From Ornithodoros turicata (lineage: Eukaryota > Arthropoda > Arachnida > Ixodida > Argasidae), in contig NW_026999355.1 of the NCBI RefSeq assembly GCF_037126465.1, forward strand, positions 372,001 through 436,000: a stretch of 64,000 nt of DNA. The letters run 5' to 3'. The notes beneath the pieces are model-generated. The model was given only the letters and a program-made list of their open reading frames with translations. It had not been told where the DNA came from and searched no databases. This document shows positions 1 through 9,438 of this stretch, one piece after another. The first letter of the stretch is position 1; each line of letters opens with the position of its first letter. The position numbers were made by a program, and so were the translations under genes.

Positions 1-215
1 CTCCACGATGACGCGAATAAATTCGCAAAGTTCTTCGTTTCTTGTGTTTTCCTGCCGACGACGAGAAACGCAGGAGAATAAACCACACATGGCGTTTTCC
101 ACGTATGGTCAGAATGATGACGCGAGCGCGGTGCGCGCTGCCTTTATACAGATAAACGCGCGCAAAGAACCGAGAGCGAAAGCGAAACGAAGAAGCCACC
201 CGTTACCGCTGGGAG

Positions 216-851
216 TGCGCGCGCCATGGAGGTAAGAAACTAAGGAGATGCCCTAAGCGCCTCTCCCAATGCAAGCGAGCGTGCTGTGACCCGCGCATGG
301 CATTGTGGTTAGTTGCCCACACACGTGACCCATAAACGTCACGGCAAGACGTCATAAAACATGGCGTCCTCCATGTCCGCGGCGTATCTTACCTGAATAC
401 AGAGACGAGCTGCGGCCGAATAACTTGTTTCCGCTTTCATAACATCTTAGAAGTTATCACACCCGTTGAAACACAAGATAGATCATCTCAGTGTGGAAGC
501 AATGGATCACAAATCGCTAGAAGACGTACGTACGTCATGGTGACATTGCCTGGCTTCTCTTCTGTTTTGCTCAACTTTTGTTGTGATTTATCACGCGGCA
601 AATGTTGAAACAACCCATAACCTTCAAAGTATTGTGCGAATGGACTCCTTGAAGGTAAGACGTTTGCTGAAGATGAGGTTTGCTAAACTTCCAATCCTCC
701 GAGCAGACCGCCATAACGCTGAAACATGTGGGGATCACGTGACCGGGCAACTAGATGGGCGTGGTATTGCCAGGAGCGACCGCTAGAGGGGTCCCACGGC
801 CCTCCGATCTTATAGCCCTCTCCTTAGTTTCTTACCTCCATGGCGCGCGCG
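216..851. repeat. 33-bp inverted repeat pair flanking ~570 bp
   Basis: The arms at 216-248 and 819-851 are near-perfect reverse complements, centred on CCATGGAGGTAAGAAAC. The 570 bp between them show no recognisable gene. Each arm contains an ATG followed by a consensus splice donor (ATGGAG then GTAAGA), so the arms could be an inverted duplication of a first-exon region or the ends of a DNA element. I found no clear target duplication outside the arms, so the element reading is only a guess. Confidence 0.5.
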
Positions 852-1002
852 CAGCGGGAGGAGCAGAGAGCCGAAACCGAAACCACCCGCGGTCAGACGG
901 ACGGCGCAGAGGGCGCTAGGAGAGCGCGCGCATGCGTAGGCGGGCGGAGCAGAGTGCGCTAGGAGCGCGCGCGCGCGTATGCGTAGCTGCCGCGGCGCGG
1001 CG
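852..1002. other. CpG/GCGC-rich segment, no gene seen
   Basis: A very GC-rich stretch with repeated GCGCGC runs lies between the inverted repeat and the hAT-type element. It resembles a CpG-rich promoter fragment, but no transcription unit can be tied to it from sequence alone. Confidence 0.3.
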
Positions 1003-1010
1003 TCCCAGTC

Positions 1011-2564
1011 TAGTGATGGGAAGTCCGACTCATTTTGGTGAACCGGCTAATTTCGATCAGTTCCTTTACTGATTCGTTCAAGAACCAGTGACGTCACAGT
1101 TTTTTCTGACGTCATACTGGTATTGCAGCCAGCTCATGAGCACATCGTGGGTGCTATCTGCTGTAATGCAGGCTTACCGGTCACAGCTGTGTCAGTGAAA
1201 GCCTTCGTCGTCGGACGGGCTACGCCGCGTCCGTCAATGCTTGACACGACACGACCACTTAAAACTGTACAAGAAGAAATACCTACCGCCTGAGACAGCC
1301 TTCCATCCCGTGCACAAGGAGTCCACAGCTCCCAAATCACATCAACTCATGAACGACGACAGAGCGCGAATCGTAAACAGCAAGCCAACTCATAAAGCCA
1401 CAGCGACTACATCACACCAATGCCACAGCGAGCGAGCAGAACAAGGAAGAGACGACACATACACAAAAGCACAGGAGCTCACTGCAGCCGAAAACATTTC
1501 TCAACAAACTCAAAGAGCGCCACCGGTACAACCCCATTCACCCGTTCTCCGAGCTCATTGCGCTCTGTCCAACTCTCACTCAGCCATTCAGCTCATCAGT
1601 TCTCTGACTCCCGAACCACACGAACACAGCATCAGACCCACAGGGATTGAAAACATTGTGGTTCCCGTGATCGGTGGCCAAACAGACAGGAAACAAAGCG
1701 GTAGTTGCTCATGTGGATCATCTCAGGCCGTTTTTCTGCCTTGGTCGTTGGTCTTATTCAGTATACTTGCGATTAAACACGTTGTACAGGCGCTATTTAT
1801 GCAGCCTGCGTTGTGAAACGTGAGACGACGCGTGGGGCGGCAGTGCTTGTCCTTCTGACAGATCGTTTCATTGCACCACCTGAGATTCCCAGGAAGCACC
1901 CACAGTGGTCCTGTATTGCAAGTTATCCAAAATCTCATTAGTGTGAGCCCTTGAGGTCAACTGGCCACGGGGCACGACAAGGCGCCCTCCGTCATACGAG
2001 AGCCACGACTGCAAACAACAAACGGCGTCGGCGAGCCTTTCTGAACCGAACAGCGCAGCGACTACACAACACTACACCGCCCACTGGCGCTTCGATACCC
2101 ATATCTCACTCCTGGCCTCCAGCTCGTTCTCCGACCCGGAGATCTAGCATTCAGCTGCTTCGTTCATCAGTTCCCCGACTCTCGATTCCCTCAAAAACTC
2201 TCGGCATGAACGAATCACCCGTGCCTCCATGGGTCTCTCTACCTTACGAACTGCTGCCCTCAACCCCTCAACACTCAACAGTATGCCTACACCCTCTCCG
2301 CTTCCTCCTCCAGGTTCAGCATACGAGTAAGCATGGCAACAACGTCCACAGATGGCACGATGGGCTCGCGGCAGAGCAGCAGCCGCTGTCGCTGCTGTTT
2401 TTTATGTGTGTTCGTGATTGTTACGGCGATTGTGGATGTGGTCTTAACAGGGTGAGCTGGTGAACTGTCGAACTGATATTTGCGTGATCGAAGAATCGAC
2501 ACGCACAGTTCAGTCCGGTGATTCGTTCACTGTGATCGAATCATTCGCGATTGACACATCACTA
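1011..2564. mobile_element. hAT-type non-autonomous DNA element (1.55 kb)
   Basis: The element starts TAGTGATGGGAA and ends with the complement of TAGTGATGTGTCAA, giving short terminal inverted repeats. The flanks are TCCCAGTC (1003-1010) and TTCCAGTC (2565-2572), an 8-bp target duplication with one mismatch, as expected for hAT elements. The subterminal sequence is rich in GATTCGTTCA-like motifs. The interior holds two diverged copies of a ~200 bp segment (around 1500-1640 and 2070-2200). A 191-codon open frame at 1241-1816 has no transposase motif and is probably not coding. I see no autonomous transposase, so the element is non-autonomous. Confidence 0.65.
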
Positions 2565-2572
2565 TTCCAGTC

Positions 2573-3540
2573 AGTTGCTCGCTGGCTGTCGCGGAGAGCA
2601 GACGTGCGGTCGGTTGCTCCGCAGTCCCCGCGCCAGCTCAGTTTCTGTCTGGCTCTCGGATGGAGCAGTCGCAGTGGAAAAAGGTGAGTGATTTGCCGAT
2701 GTTTGCGGGTTGTTTTACCGTGCTCGTGTTAAGCCTTTTCTCGCCGTACGCGCATGTTTAGACTTTTTTAGTGGTGTCCCATACGAAGCCTGTTGACGCA
2801 CGTTTACCGTCATTTGGCTACTGGTTCCCGCCTTGTGTTAACCGCGTAGTGTTGTGACGCTGTGGTTGGGCCTTTTCTCCCGCATACCTAGACTTGTTGA
2901 GCAGTGCTGCCATTTTTATGTGTCACTAGTACTCACTAGTACTTTGTTGTTCTCTGTCTTTCTCGCATAGAGCTACGATGCTGGCGCCATCGGGTGTGAT
3001 GCCTTGGAACTAGGTGGTCACCTGCCTCTGCAACCGTCGTGCCCCAGTCGCCCGCACCGGCGTGATTTCTTCAAGATGGCGTCGTTGATTTTCAAATAAA
3101 TTATTTCCCACTGTCTGCTTCCTTTCTATCTAGTTTTCTTTCTTTTTTTCTACAACCCGAGTTTTACGTAGAAAATCCACGTCAAGTATTGCACTGAGTT
3201 AGATTTTGCACAATTTAAAAATTTTAAAAATTTAATTTTTAAAAAAAAATTTAAAGTAATTTTAAAATAATTTAACGTAAAAAGTGAAACACTTGCCGTG
3301 GGTTTTCTGTGTAAATCTTGGGTTGTATGATTACTACTAAAGAGCGCGCAGCAATGTCTGACAAGTATGCTTGCATTTATTACAATAAGCTTAAAGGGAG
3401 GATCCGCAACGGTTGTGGCCGAAATTAAGTGAAGGTTGGTTTCAGCAGAGACCACACCCCAGATGCTGACAACAGCCTCCGTTTCCAAAAAACGTGCGCG
3501 CATAATTTATAAACAGCAAAAACGATAAAGCGAAACCGAA
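2573..3540. other. Intergenic stretch with a possible short exon and an AT-rich tract
   Basis: No gene can be supported here. A weak candidate is an ATG at 2660 followed by eight codons and a consensus donor (AAG/GTGAGT at 2683/2684), which could be a plus-strand first exon. An AATAAA lies in the AATAAATTATTT stretch at about 3095. The stretch 3205-3275 is an A/T tract of alternating AAATTT words. Nothing joins these into a transcription unit. Confidence 0.25.
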
Positions 3541-3677
3541 ACTATGAGAGCAGGCGGTGGCATCGGAATCGAGGAGCGCCTCGCCGTGACGTCAGTCGCG
3601 AGATTCGTCTGCTGTGATTCCCATGTGTTGTATTGCATTGAAGACGCAAGGAAGCAAGTTACGCTTAACGTGCAATC

Positions 3678-3883
3678 ATGGAAACCGACTCCGCATCAGA
3701 AAACAGCTCCACGGGCCTTGAGCCCGATTCAGACCTGTATTCAGATGAGGAGAATGACTTGACGGTCACCATAAACCACAACGACTCGCCGTTTTCGACG
3801 GACCCTGTACCAGTGCGCGCGTCCCTTGAAACCGAGGCCTCGGACCCATACACTGAAGACTGTCGAACTCAAAGTAACGAAAG
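3678..3883 (+). CDS. Candidate acidic first exon, unknown protein
   Basis: An ATG at 3678 opens 68 codons rich in Asp, Glu, Ser and Thr, ending at a strong donor (AAAG/GTGAGT, GT at 3884). The upstream sequence is CpG-rich and an A at -3 relative to the ATG is acceptable. The peptide has no zinc finger, signal peptide or membrane segment and is probably disordered. I do not recognise it and cannot find a second exon. A minus-strand THAP-gene remnant overlaps 3741-3883, so one of the two readings must be spurious or they overlap in antisense. Confidence is low. Confidence 0.25.
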
Positions 3884-3917
3884 GTGAGTTTCTAATAGCT
3901 TGTCGCACGTTCTTACA

Positions 3918-5320
3918 TCTGTGCCATGGGTGCACGCGTAACATGAAACATGTTGCAGGTGCAGGTGCGGTCGGTGCCGCCCGCAGGAAACCGACGAATT
4001 CGTTTGCTGCAGAGAGCTTGACGCGGTGGCAGCAGTATGTGCTGGAATCTTCAAGTAATTCCACTTCATCATTTTGTGATGGAGGGTCGTCGTGGACGAT
4101 GGATGACATCCAAGGGTCAGTGAAAGTTGGTGTCGAGGTACGTGGGTGAACAAAACTGCGCCTCTTCTCGGGATCTGTTTGCACTTCTGCTTGGCCTTTC
4201 TTTGGATGAACTTGTGTGCCGACATCGTTGTGTGCAGTGCAAACCTGCGTGCCGACGTCGTTACGTGCAGGTGTCTCGATTGTTTGTGTTCCTGTGAATA
4301 GCAGTGAAGGAAAAATGTACACAACACAAACGGGTTTTGTACTCATTTGCCCCAATTACAGCTCAATACACGTTTGTTATGTAATCTCAAAATTATGAAT
4401 CTAAAGAAAGTATACGGTTTTGGCAAGGCTGCCTTGATGCAAAGCAATACAAAGCAAATGTGCATACCACAGCTCCTTCTGCTGATCTCCATTTGTGTTG
4501 CGCTGTCACATGGAGGAGTTGTAGCAATGACGTCCGAGTCAACTGCGTCATGATGTTGATGAACCATCGCCTCGGGACGACCTGCTCAGAGACATCGACA
4601 TGTGACCTGGCATCAGCGTAAATCCAGACACTAATGAACGAAAAATAGATAATGACACTGCTGCAGAGCACCAAACAAAAAAGTGTAGCGAGTGTGGATC
4701 ATAGCGAAAGGGCGGGTTTTCAACTCACACAGGGCCTCAACATGTTGTCTCTCCTCAAACTGAACGGTCTGATTCGAACAGCAGTCATCTTCTGATGGGG
4801 GACACCTGTATCCCGTCTCCGAAAGCTCCGGTACGGCTGCCGACATCACGCTAGCCTCTTCCATTAGTTCTTGCACAAGCTGTATGCAACATTCCGTTCC
4901 ATTATTTTCATTAATTCTTGTACAACAATCAGTAATTAATTGCGGCCACGCAAAGCGTCGGATACGTGGTCGGAATGCATTCGTCACTACTTACTTCCTT
5001 TCGCCTCCTCTTGGCATAGGTAGCCCGTTGCACCGGCTTCAATGCTCCAGGAAACAGCGTTGGTACTGCGTGATGCGCTAAAAGCTGACGTCCTTTTGCC
5101 ACTCCGAGTTCCCGCATGAGCCGTCTTTTCGTGTCGAACATTCCTGGCTCAAAATGATGAGAACATATCGTGCTCGAGCTGGTCTTCCTCCACTTGATTT
5201 TGCGCAGCGCCATTTCCCACTCCAAAACGACGTTGTGGGTCCGTCGGAAACTTGAAATATGCTACGTCTGTTGTTCTACCCGACCTGTTGCCACAACCGA
5301 TTATACAGCATGTCTTACCG
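3918..5320 (-). pseudogene. THAP-domain protein of P-like/THAP transposon family, decayed
   Basis: Read on the minus strand, 5310-5230 encodes the start of a C2CH THAP zinc finger (KTCCIIGCGNRS, then VAYFKFPTD). The rest of the domain follows in another frame at about 5220-5040: WRKTSSSTICSHHF, then HHAVPTLFPG, the conserved AVPxxF end. A consensus donor follows at 4993. Downstream minus-strand segments fit later exons: an acidic stretch behind an acceptor-like CAG (4880-4730) and VGTQV/AEVQTDPEKR linker repeats (4280-4170), a style common in THAP transposon proteins. The damage is visible: the expected start ATG is ATA (compare the copy at 41973-42475, where it is ATG), and there is a frameshift inside the THAP domain. 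THAP domains bind DNA and occur in P-element-type transposases and their domesticated relatives. The catalytic part is not present here. Confidence 0.65.
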
Positions 5321-5780
5321 CTTATCCTGGTGGGTGTAAGATCAGTGTGCGACGTAACGAATACGGAAAATTTCCTTCGTCAAAACGGCCAAAATACACA
5401 GCAAAGCAAGGCGGACGGCGCGGGATATCTCGCGACTTACATCCACAGGGGTGGCATCCAATGTATTGCCCCGTAGACGAAAGCGTGCAGGGCGAACGCA
5501 ATGCATCCTGGACAGGTCCTGGTCGTACGTCACAGCAAACGTCAAGGCACACGTGACCTTAAAGATGGCGGCGGCCAAACCGTTTGTAAACAATGCGGTT
5601 GTTGTTTCTCATGTTGTTTCTAGACGACGTTTTTGGATGTTTTTCGATCACGGTAATTATTTTTATCCGATAATCTCGCAGTAAAACGCGCAGTTTTACA
5701 CATAAAGCCTCCTATTGTTGACAAGTTCCAAAGATGTGATGACGACCGCGCGTTAAGACTTACCGAGCCGATGCGATGTA

Positions 5781-6448
5781 CAGGGTGTGTGCAGAAAAAC
5801 GTGACCCGCATTTTTACATGTAGCTCGTTGTCTACTTAGCCGAGGAACTTCCGGGGGCGCACGACGGCGTATTTATGCGTGCGAAAGCTACAAAAAAATC
5901 CTGGAAGCCATCAGTGTAACAACAACAACTTTATTTTCGGTCTTGGAGAGTGGGGAGTTTCATCGCAACAGGCGATACTCTACCCCAGTACTCAGTGTAA
6001 AAAAATAAACAGAGCGCGAAAACATGGGCTTCCATGCATTAGAATTGATTAGAATAGGGCGGTCATGACAGTGCATGGTAGTGTATTTCAGTCTCAGGAG
6101 AGTTATGTGCAGGCACCGCTAGGGGTACTGCCGATGAGCATCCATGTGGGACATCGTTTCGATTTATGCACCGATAGCTCCCCTAGCGGTACTTGAACAC
6201 AACTCTCCTACGTCCACCGTGTTGCGCCTTCATATACACCCTGTTGTCCACCATGTTACCCTATTCTGATGCACGGAAGCCGACGTTTTCGTTGTTCCGT
6301 TTATTTTTTAAGCTGAGTATGGCTTCCACAATTTTTCTGCAGATTTCGCACGCATAAATGCGCCATCGTGCGCCACCGGCAGTTCGTTAGTTAGGTAGGC
6401 AACAGCTATGTGCCTAAATGCGGGTCATGTTTTTCTGCACACACCCTG
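5781..6448. mobile_element. Tc1/mariner-type MITE with ~130 bp TIRs
   Basis: The ends are CAGGGTGTGTGCAGAAAAAC and its reverse complement, and similarity between the ends continues inward for about 130 bp (both include a motif ending GTGGAAGCCAT or CTGGAAGCCAT). It is bracketed by TA dinucleotides at 5779-5780 and 6449-6450. The related hAT copy at 53836-54424 reads GATGCGATGTACTTAAAC across this point without the insertion, which demonstrates a TA target-site duplication. No transposase is encoded. A short LINE/SINE 3' tail sits inside at about 5912-5990. Confidence 0.85.
5912..5990 (-). repeat. Retroelement 3' tail fragment with (GTT)n end
   Basis: On the minus strand this reads ...GGTAGAGTATCGCCTGTTGC... 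followed by AATAAAGTTGTTGTTGTT. It is nearly identical to 27418-27485. A polyadenylation-like AATAAA and a (GTT)n tail indicate the 3' end of a short retroelement. The copy at 27418 has a 12-bp flanking duplication, which supports independent retroposition. Confidence 0.6.
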
Positions 6449-6710
6449 TACTTAAACAAAGGTGAAATGGGCTACCATGTTGCGGAAGAAGCGCGGCATA
6501 GTTTTTCGCTGGCAAAATACGGCCATCTCTTGGTGTAAGACGGTGAAAATATGTCGGTAAGCGGCAAAACGACATGTAAACAAAGTCACATGGCCTCAAA
6601 ATGACGTTTTCTATGACGTGCGACCAGGACAAGATGGCAGTTTTGCCAAAAGCACCCGCTTGAGGGTAGATACAACAATGGCGGGTTTGTGTCACCCCTG
6701 TGCTTACATC

Positions 6711-7160
6711 ACACTCAGTGTTGCTTGCAGAAAAGCGCTCGCGGCTCGCATTACCCTGTCACCGAGCGCGTGATAGAAGAAAATCATTTTTCTCAAGTTT
6801 GACTCAGTTTTCGAAGGAAATATTTTACAGACATGGCCGTTGATGGCTAAAGGTGACGAATATTCGAAAATCTCGAAAGTGAACTTAAGCGGATTCTGCT
6901 TTCGTTGTTTTCGTGAATGCGCCATCACCTCGCTCTGCAGCAATGAAGTTGCTCTTGTGATGTCAGAAGACTGGTTATTCGCATTGGTTGTTGTTGTTAA
7001 GGCTGCGTTAGACGCGCACAGCACTGAAATTACATTGTAATTGCTATTCGCCGATCACTGCAAAGAAAAACATCGAAAAATACCGATTTCGCGAAAATCA
7101 ATAAACATCGAAAAACATACGCCGAATGCGCCAAAAAATAAACATTGAAACGCGGAACCT
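6711..7160. other. Continuation of the THAP-element sequence and unassigned flank
   Basis: The first ~190 bp (6711-6900) match 42277-42470 and belong to the THAP-type element into which the hAT MITE inserted. Beyond about 6900 the two copies diverge. The rest, to 7160, is AT-rich with several CGAAAA/GAAAAT words, and I see no gene in it. Confidence 0.5.
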
Positions 7161-7167
7161 AAATTAT

Positions 7168-7298
7168 AAGCAAATATATAGATGGGTAGAAATCCAGCGA
7201 ACCGGTAGAATGTAGGAAGGGAGTTGCCTCAGGACAGAAGCCGCGGACAGAAGCGCGGGCTTCTGTCCTGAGGCAACTCCCAAGCAAATATATAGATC
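7168..7298. repeat. Small hairpin insertion flanked by 16-bp direct repeats
   Basis: The 16-mer AAGCAAATATATAGAT occurs at about 7169-7184 and again at about 7282-7297. Between the copies is a near-perfect palindrome: GAGTTGCCTCAGGACAGAAG pairs with its reverse complement around a short CGCGG loop (about 7220-7272). It looks like a small inserted foldback unit with a long target duplication. The family is not recognised. Confidence 0.5.
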
Positions 7299-7323
7299 TT
7301 CTTGAGACCATCGATCTTTTTTA

Positions 7324-7810
7324 ATGAACCAACACGGTTTCCGGAAAGGCTGATCGACGACCACGCAACTTAGTGAGGCTGTACATGACTTTACCAGTTA
7401 ATGAAATCGGCGATTTCAAGTTGTTGTCATATGCGTGAATTTTTGTGAGGCCTTCGACAAGGTACCTAAAAATTACCAGAAATTGATAAGGGAGCTGATT
7501 GACACTGGAATAAGCCCGCACATCATTCATTGGATTCCATCGTACTTATCTCAAAGAACGCAGCACATGGATTTACAGACAGGCGTGTATGACTACGCTC
7601 GTGTCCCCACAAGGGTCCCCCAGGGTTCGGTGTTAGGGTTTTTGTTGTTCCTGATATATGTCAACGACATTACATCTTGTATTGATAACCCCGTAGCTAT
7701 TAGACTGTTTGCAAATGACTGCCTAATTGTCCTGTGAAAGATGCTGATGATCAAATTTGTCTCGCTAATAACCTAGACAGAATATCAGAATGGCGTGCTG
7801 AGAGCGGCAT
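7324..7810 (+). pseudogene. CR1/Jockey-type reverse transcriptase fragment
   Basis: The plus strand encodes parts of a non-LTR reverse transcriptase: NQHGFRKG, an in-frame stop, STTTQLSEAVHD (fingers motif), then in another frame FDKVPK, GISPHIIHWIPSYLSQRTQ, RVPQGSVLGFLLFLIYVND and RLFANDCLIVL. The last is the catalytic box with FADD changed to FAND, so one catalytic Asp is lost. A further piece, NNLDRISEWRAESGM, follows after another frame change. The frames are disrupted by a stop and at least two shifts, so this is dead. It ends at the TA where the 7816-15486 element begins, and I could not find its continuation on the far side. Confidence 0.75.
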
Positions 7811-8104
7811 GTATACAGGGTGTCCCAGAAAACGTGTCATTGAATTCTAATAAAAAAATACGCGACCTAGAATTACGCGGTCAACGACATTTGTTCCTAC
7901 TAGGTTTTTGCCACCTCCTGATGTGCATGTCATGTAACCTAAGTTTAATTATGTAAATTTTTGCGAAGTGAACTCTGAAATTTTCCAAGTAAAAGTCACT
8001 TTTGTACCCCACCAACATGAAGAGCGTGCTGAATTTATTCAAATTCATGACAATTGACACTGATATTCAGGACCTATCCTGTCGGGAAAAATAGCCGAAC
8101 ATCA

Positions 8105-8256
8105 CCCAAGCAGCACAATGTACTGAAAGTCGAGTGCAATAGGGGGGACGGGTAGGTGGAAGGCCTTGAACCGACTCCTGAAACTAAAGAACATTGATAA
8201 GACACATACAGGCCACTCCTAATGCACTCGACCTTCAGTACATTGTGCTGCTTGGG
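8105..8256. mobile_element. 152-bp palindromic MITE (CCCAAGCAGC family), copy 1
   Basis: It starts CCCAAGCAGCACAATG and ends with the exact complement CATTGTGCTGCTTGGG. Inverted arms of about 45 bp enclose a ~60 bp centre. Sister copies are at 22407-22559 and 24713-24865. Comparison with the family-mate of the surrounding TIR near 41675-41695, which reads CATGC uninterrupted, suggests a 2-bp (CA) duplication on insertion. The superfamily is unclear. Confidence 0.75.
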
Positions 8257-8502
8257 CATGCTTCTCGGGCACTCGTACTTGGGGCGCGAGGACTTTTTGA
8301 GCGCAATCGCTGTCAGTCCGACGAAAGGAGGTTGGAAACCCAGCCCACAGAGTGATAGTAGGAAAAATGACAGTTCCTGAAATTGGGAGAGGGAAAGTAT
8401 GGTCCCAGCCGAAGCGGGATGCGATATAAGCCATGTCTGTGTTATCTCTTTCTACCATGGCGGTGTGGGCTAGGTTTCCGGTAGCAGCTCATATCCTCCA
8501 CA

Positions 8503-8642
8503 CGCCCATTTTCACCGACGTCCCAAATCAACCAAAAGCTCATTTGCTCCGAAAAAATATTCGGAGGTTCTGGGCTTTCGGTTGATCTGGGCACGCGGGT
8601 GGCAGTGACCTATATCCCCCAAATGCTCTTTTCATCCGAGCG
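8503..8642. repeat. Direct-repeat unit A (partner at 15000-15125)
   Basis: This ~140 bp segment (containing GACGTCCCAAATCAACC and CATATCCCCC/TATATCCCCC) is repeated in the same orientation at about 15000-15140. Both copies continue into AGAACCACC...GAAAGCGGGATACTT, but in unit A the continuation was interrupted first by a SINE and then by a LINE. Unit B therefore acts as an empty-site reference. Confidence 0.7.
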
Positions 8643-8654
8643 CCCAGAACCACC

Positions 8655-8974
8655 ACCAGCTCCGGTGGCGCAGCGGTAACGCGTGCGCTTGGAGACTGGG
8701 AGGTCCGCTGTTCGAATCCGCGGGCCGGCTGTGCCGTCTGGGGTTTTTCCTGGGTTTCCCTCAGATGTGTAATAGGCGTATGCCGGCACAGTTCCCCTGA
8801 AGTCGGCCCATGGACGCAGCTATCCTCACACCGAGCGGATTCCGTTCGGTCTTCCACTTCACCCTTTCCTCTCCTCCTCTCCACCACCTTTCCGAGAAAC
8901 ATGCCGCCTAATCAGGCAGGCAGACCTCTCGGGTTCCTCCCCAACGACACTCCTCCTCCTCCTCTCCTCCTCCT
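8655..8974 (+). mobile_element. tRNA-derived SINE (320 bp) with 12-bp TSD
   Basis: The head contains an RNA polymerase III A box (TGGCGCAGCGG, 8666-8676) and B box (GTTCGAATCC, 8710-8719) at tRNA spacing. The body is unrelated to tRNA and ends in a (TCC)n-rich tail. The flanks CCCAGAACCACC at 8643-8654 and 8975-8986 form a perfect 12-bp target duplication. The corresponding unoccupied site in unit B (about 15130-15145) reads CCTAGAACCACCGAAAGCGG. Ticks carry tRNA-like SINEs of this kind (for example Ruka), but assignment to a named family needs a database comparison. Confidence 0.8.
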
Positions 8975-9004
8975 CCCAGAACCACCGAAAGCGGGGGGGG
9001 GGGG

Positions 9005-9330
9005 ATATGTTTATTAAGAAAAAGAAAGGAAAGGTCAGCCAGACGAAGGTCGGCTTGCTATTCCAAAGGAATAGCAAAGGGGAAGGAAAGAAAAGGGGAC
9101 GAAAAGACAAAAAAAGAAGAGAAAAGGGGAAGAAAGAAGGAGAAAAGGGGAAGAAAGGAAAAATAAGAAAAGAAAAGGAGAAGAAGAAAGCAAAGGAAAA
9201 GGAAAGGAGAAGAAATGAAAAGAGGAAGGAAGAAGAAGAAGAGAAAAGGAAAGGAAGAAAAGAAAAGGAAAAGAAGAAAGAAAAAGAAGGAAAGAAAAGG
9301 AGAAGAAAAACCAAACTAAAACACAAGACT
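9005..9330 (-). repeat. Pyrimidine-rich 3' UTR of the I-like LINE
   Basis: Read on the minus strand this is an almost pure C/T tract (the plus strand is G/A-rich, AAGGAAAAG-like), followed by GCAAGCCGACCTTCG and the AATAAA end. The plus-strand fragment at 32320-32540 has the same order: pyrimidine tract, AATAGCAAGCCGAC, AATAAATATA, C-run. This shows the tract is a feature of the family and not a random microsatellite. Open frames through it are compositional artefacts. Confidence 0.7.
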
Positions 9331-9438
9331 AAAACTGAAAAGTCACACACACACAGTCACACAATCACAAGGCGTGACAAGGTTCGAAGGAGGAGCGCTG
9401 TGGTGACTGCCCACTGGGCCGAGAGAGAAACACAGGGC

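Larger units (their letters stand above)
5444..6702. mobile_element. hAT-type MITE with nested mariner-type insertion
   Basis: The left end is CACAGGGGTGGCATCC and the right end GTGTCACCCCTGTG, giving inverted termini CACAGGGGTG. The flanking direct repeats are CTTACATC at 5436-5443 and 6703-6710, a perfect 8-bp target duplication, as in hAT elements. A second copy, 589 bp long, lies at 53836-54424 with its own 8-bp duplication. Relative to that copy this one is longer because a 668 bp element sits at 5781-6448. The host sequence on both sides (5210-5443 and 6711-6900) is continuous in the THAP-element copy at 42060-42470, which serves as the empty site. Confidence 0.85.

Noticed and set aside
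1241..1816. 191-codon plus-strand frame in the hAT-type element
   Set aside because: No domain or motif, and the composition follows the repeat; partner sequence at 1950-2460 does not preserve the frame.
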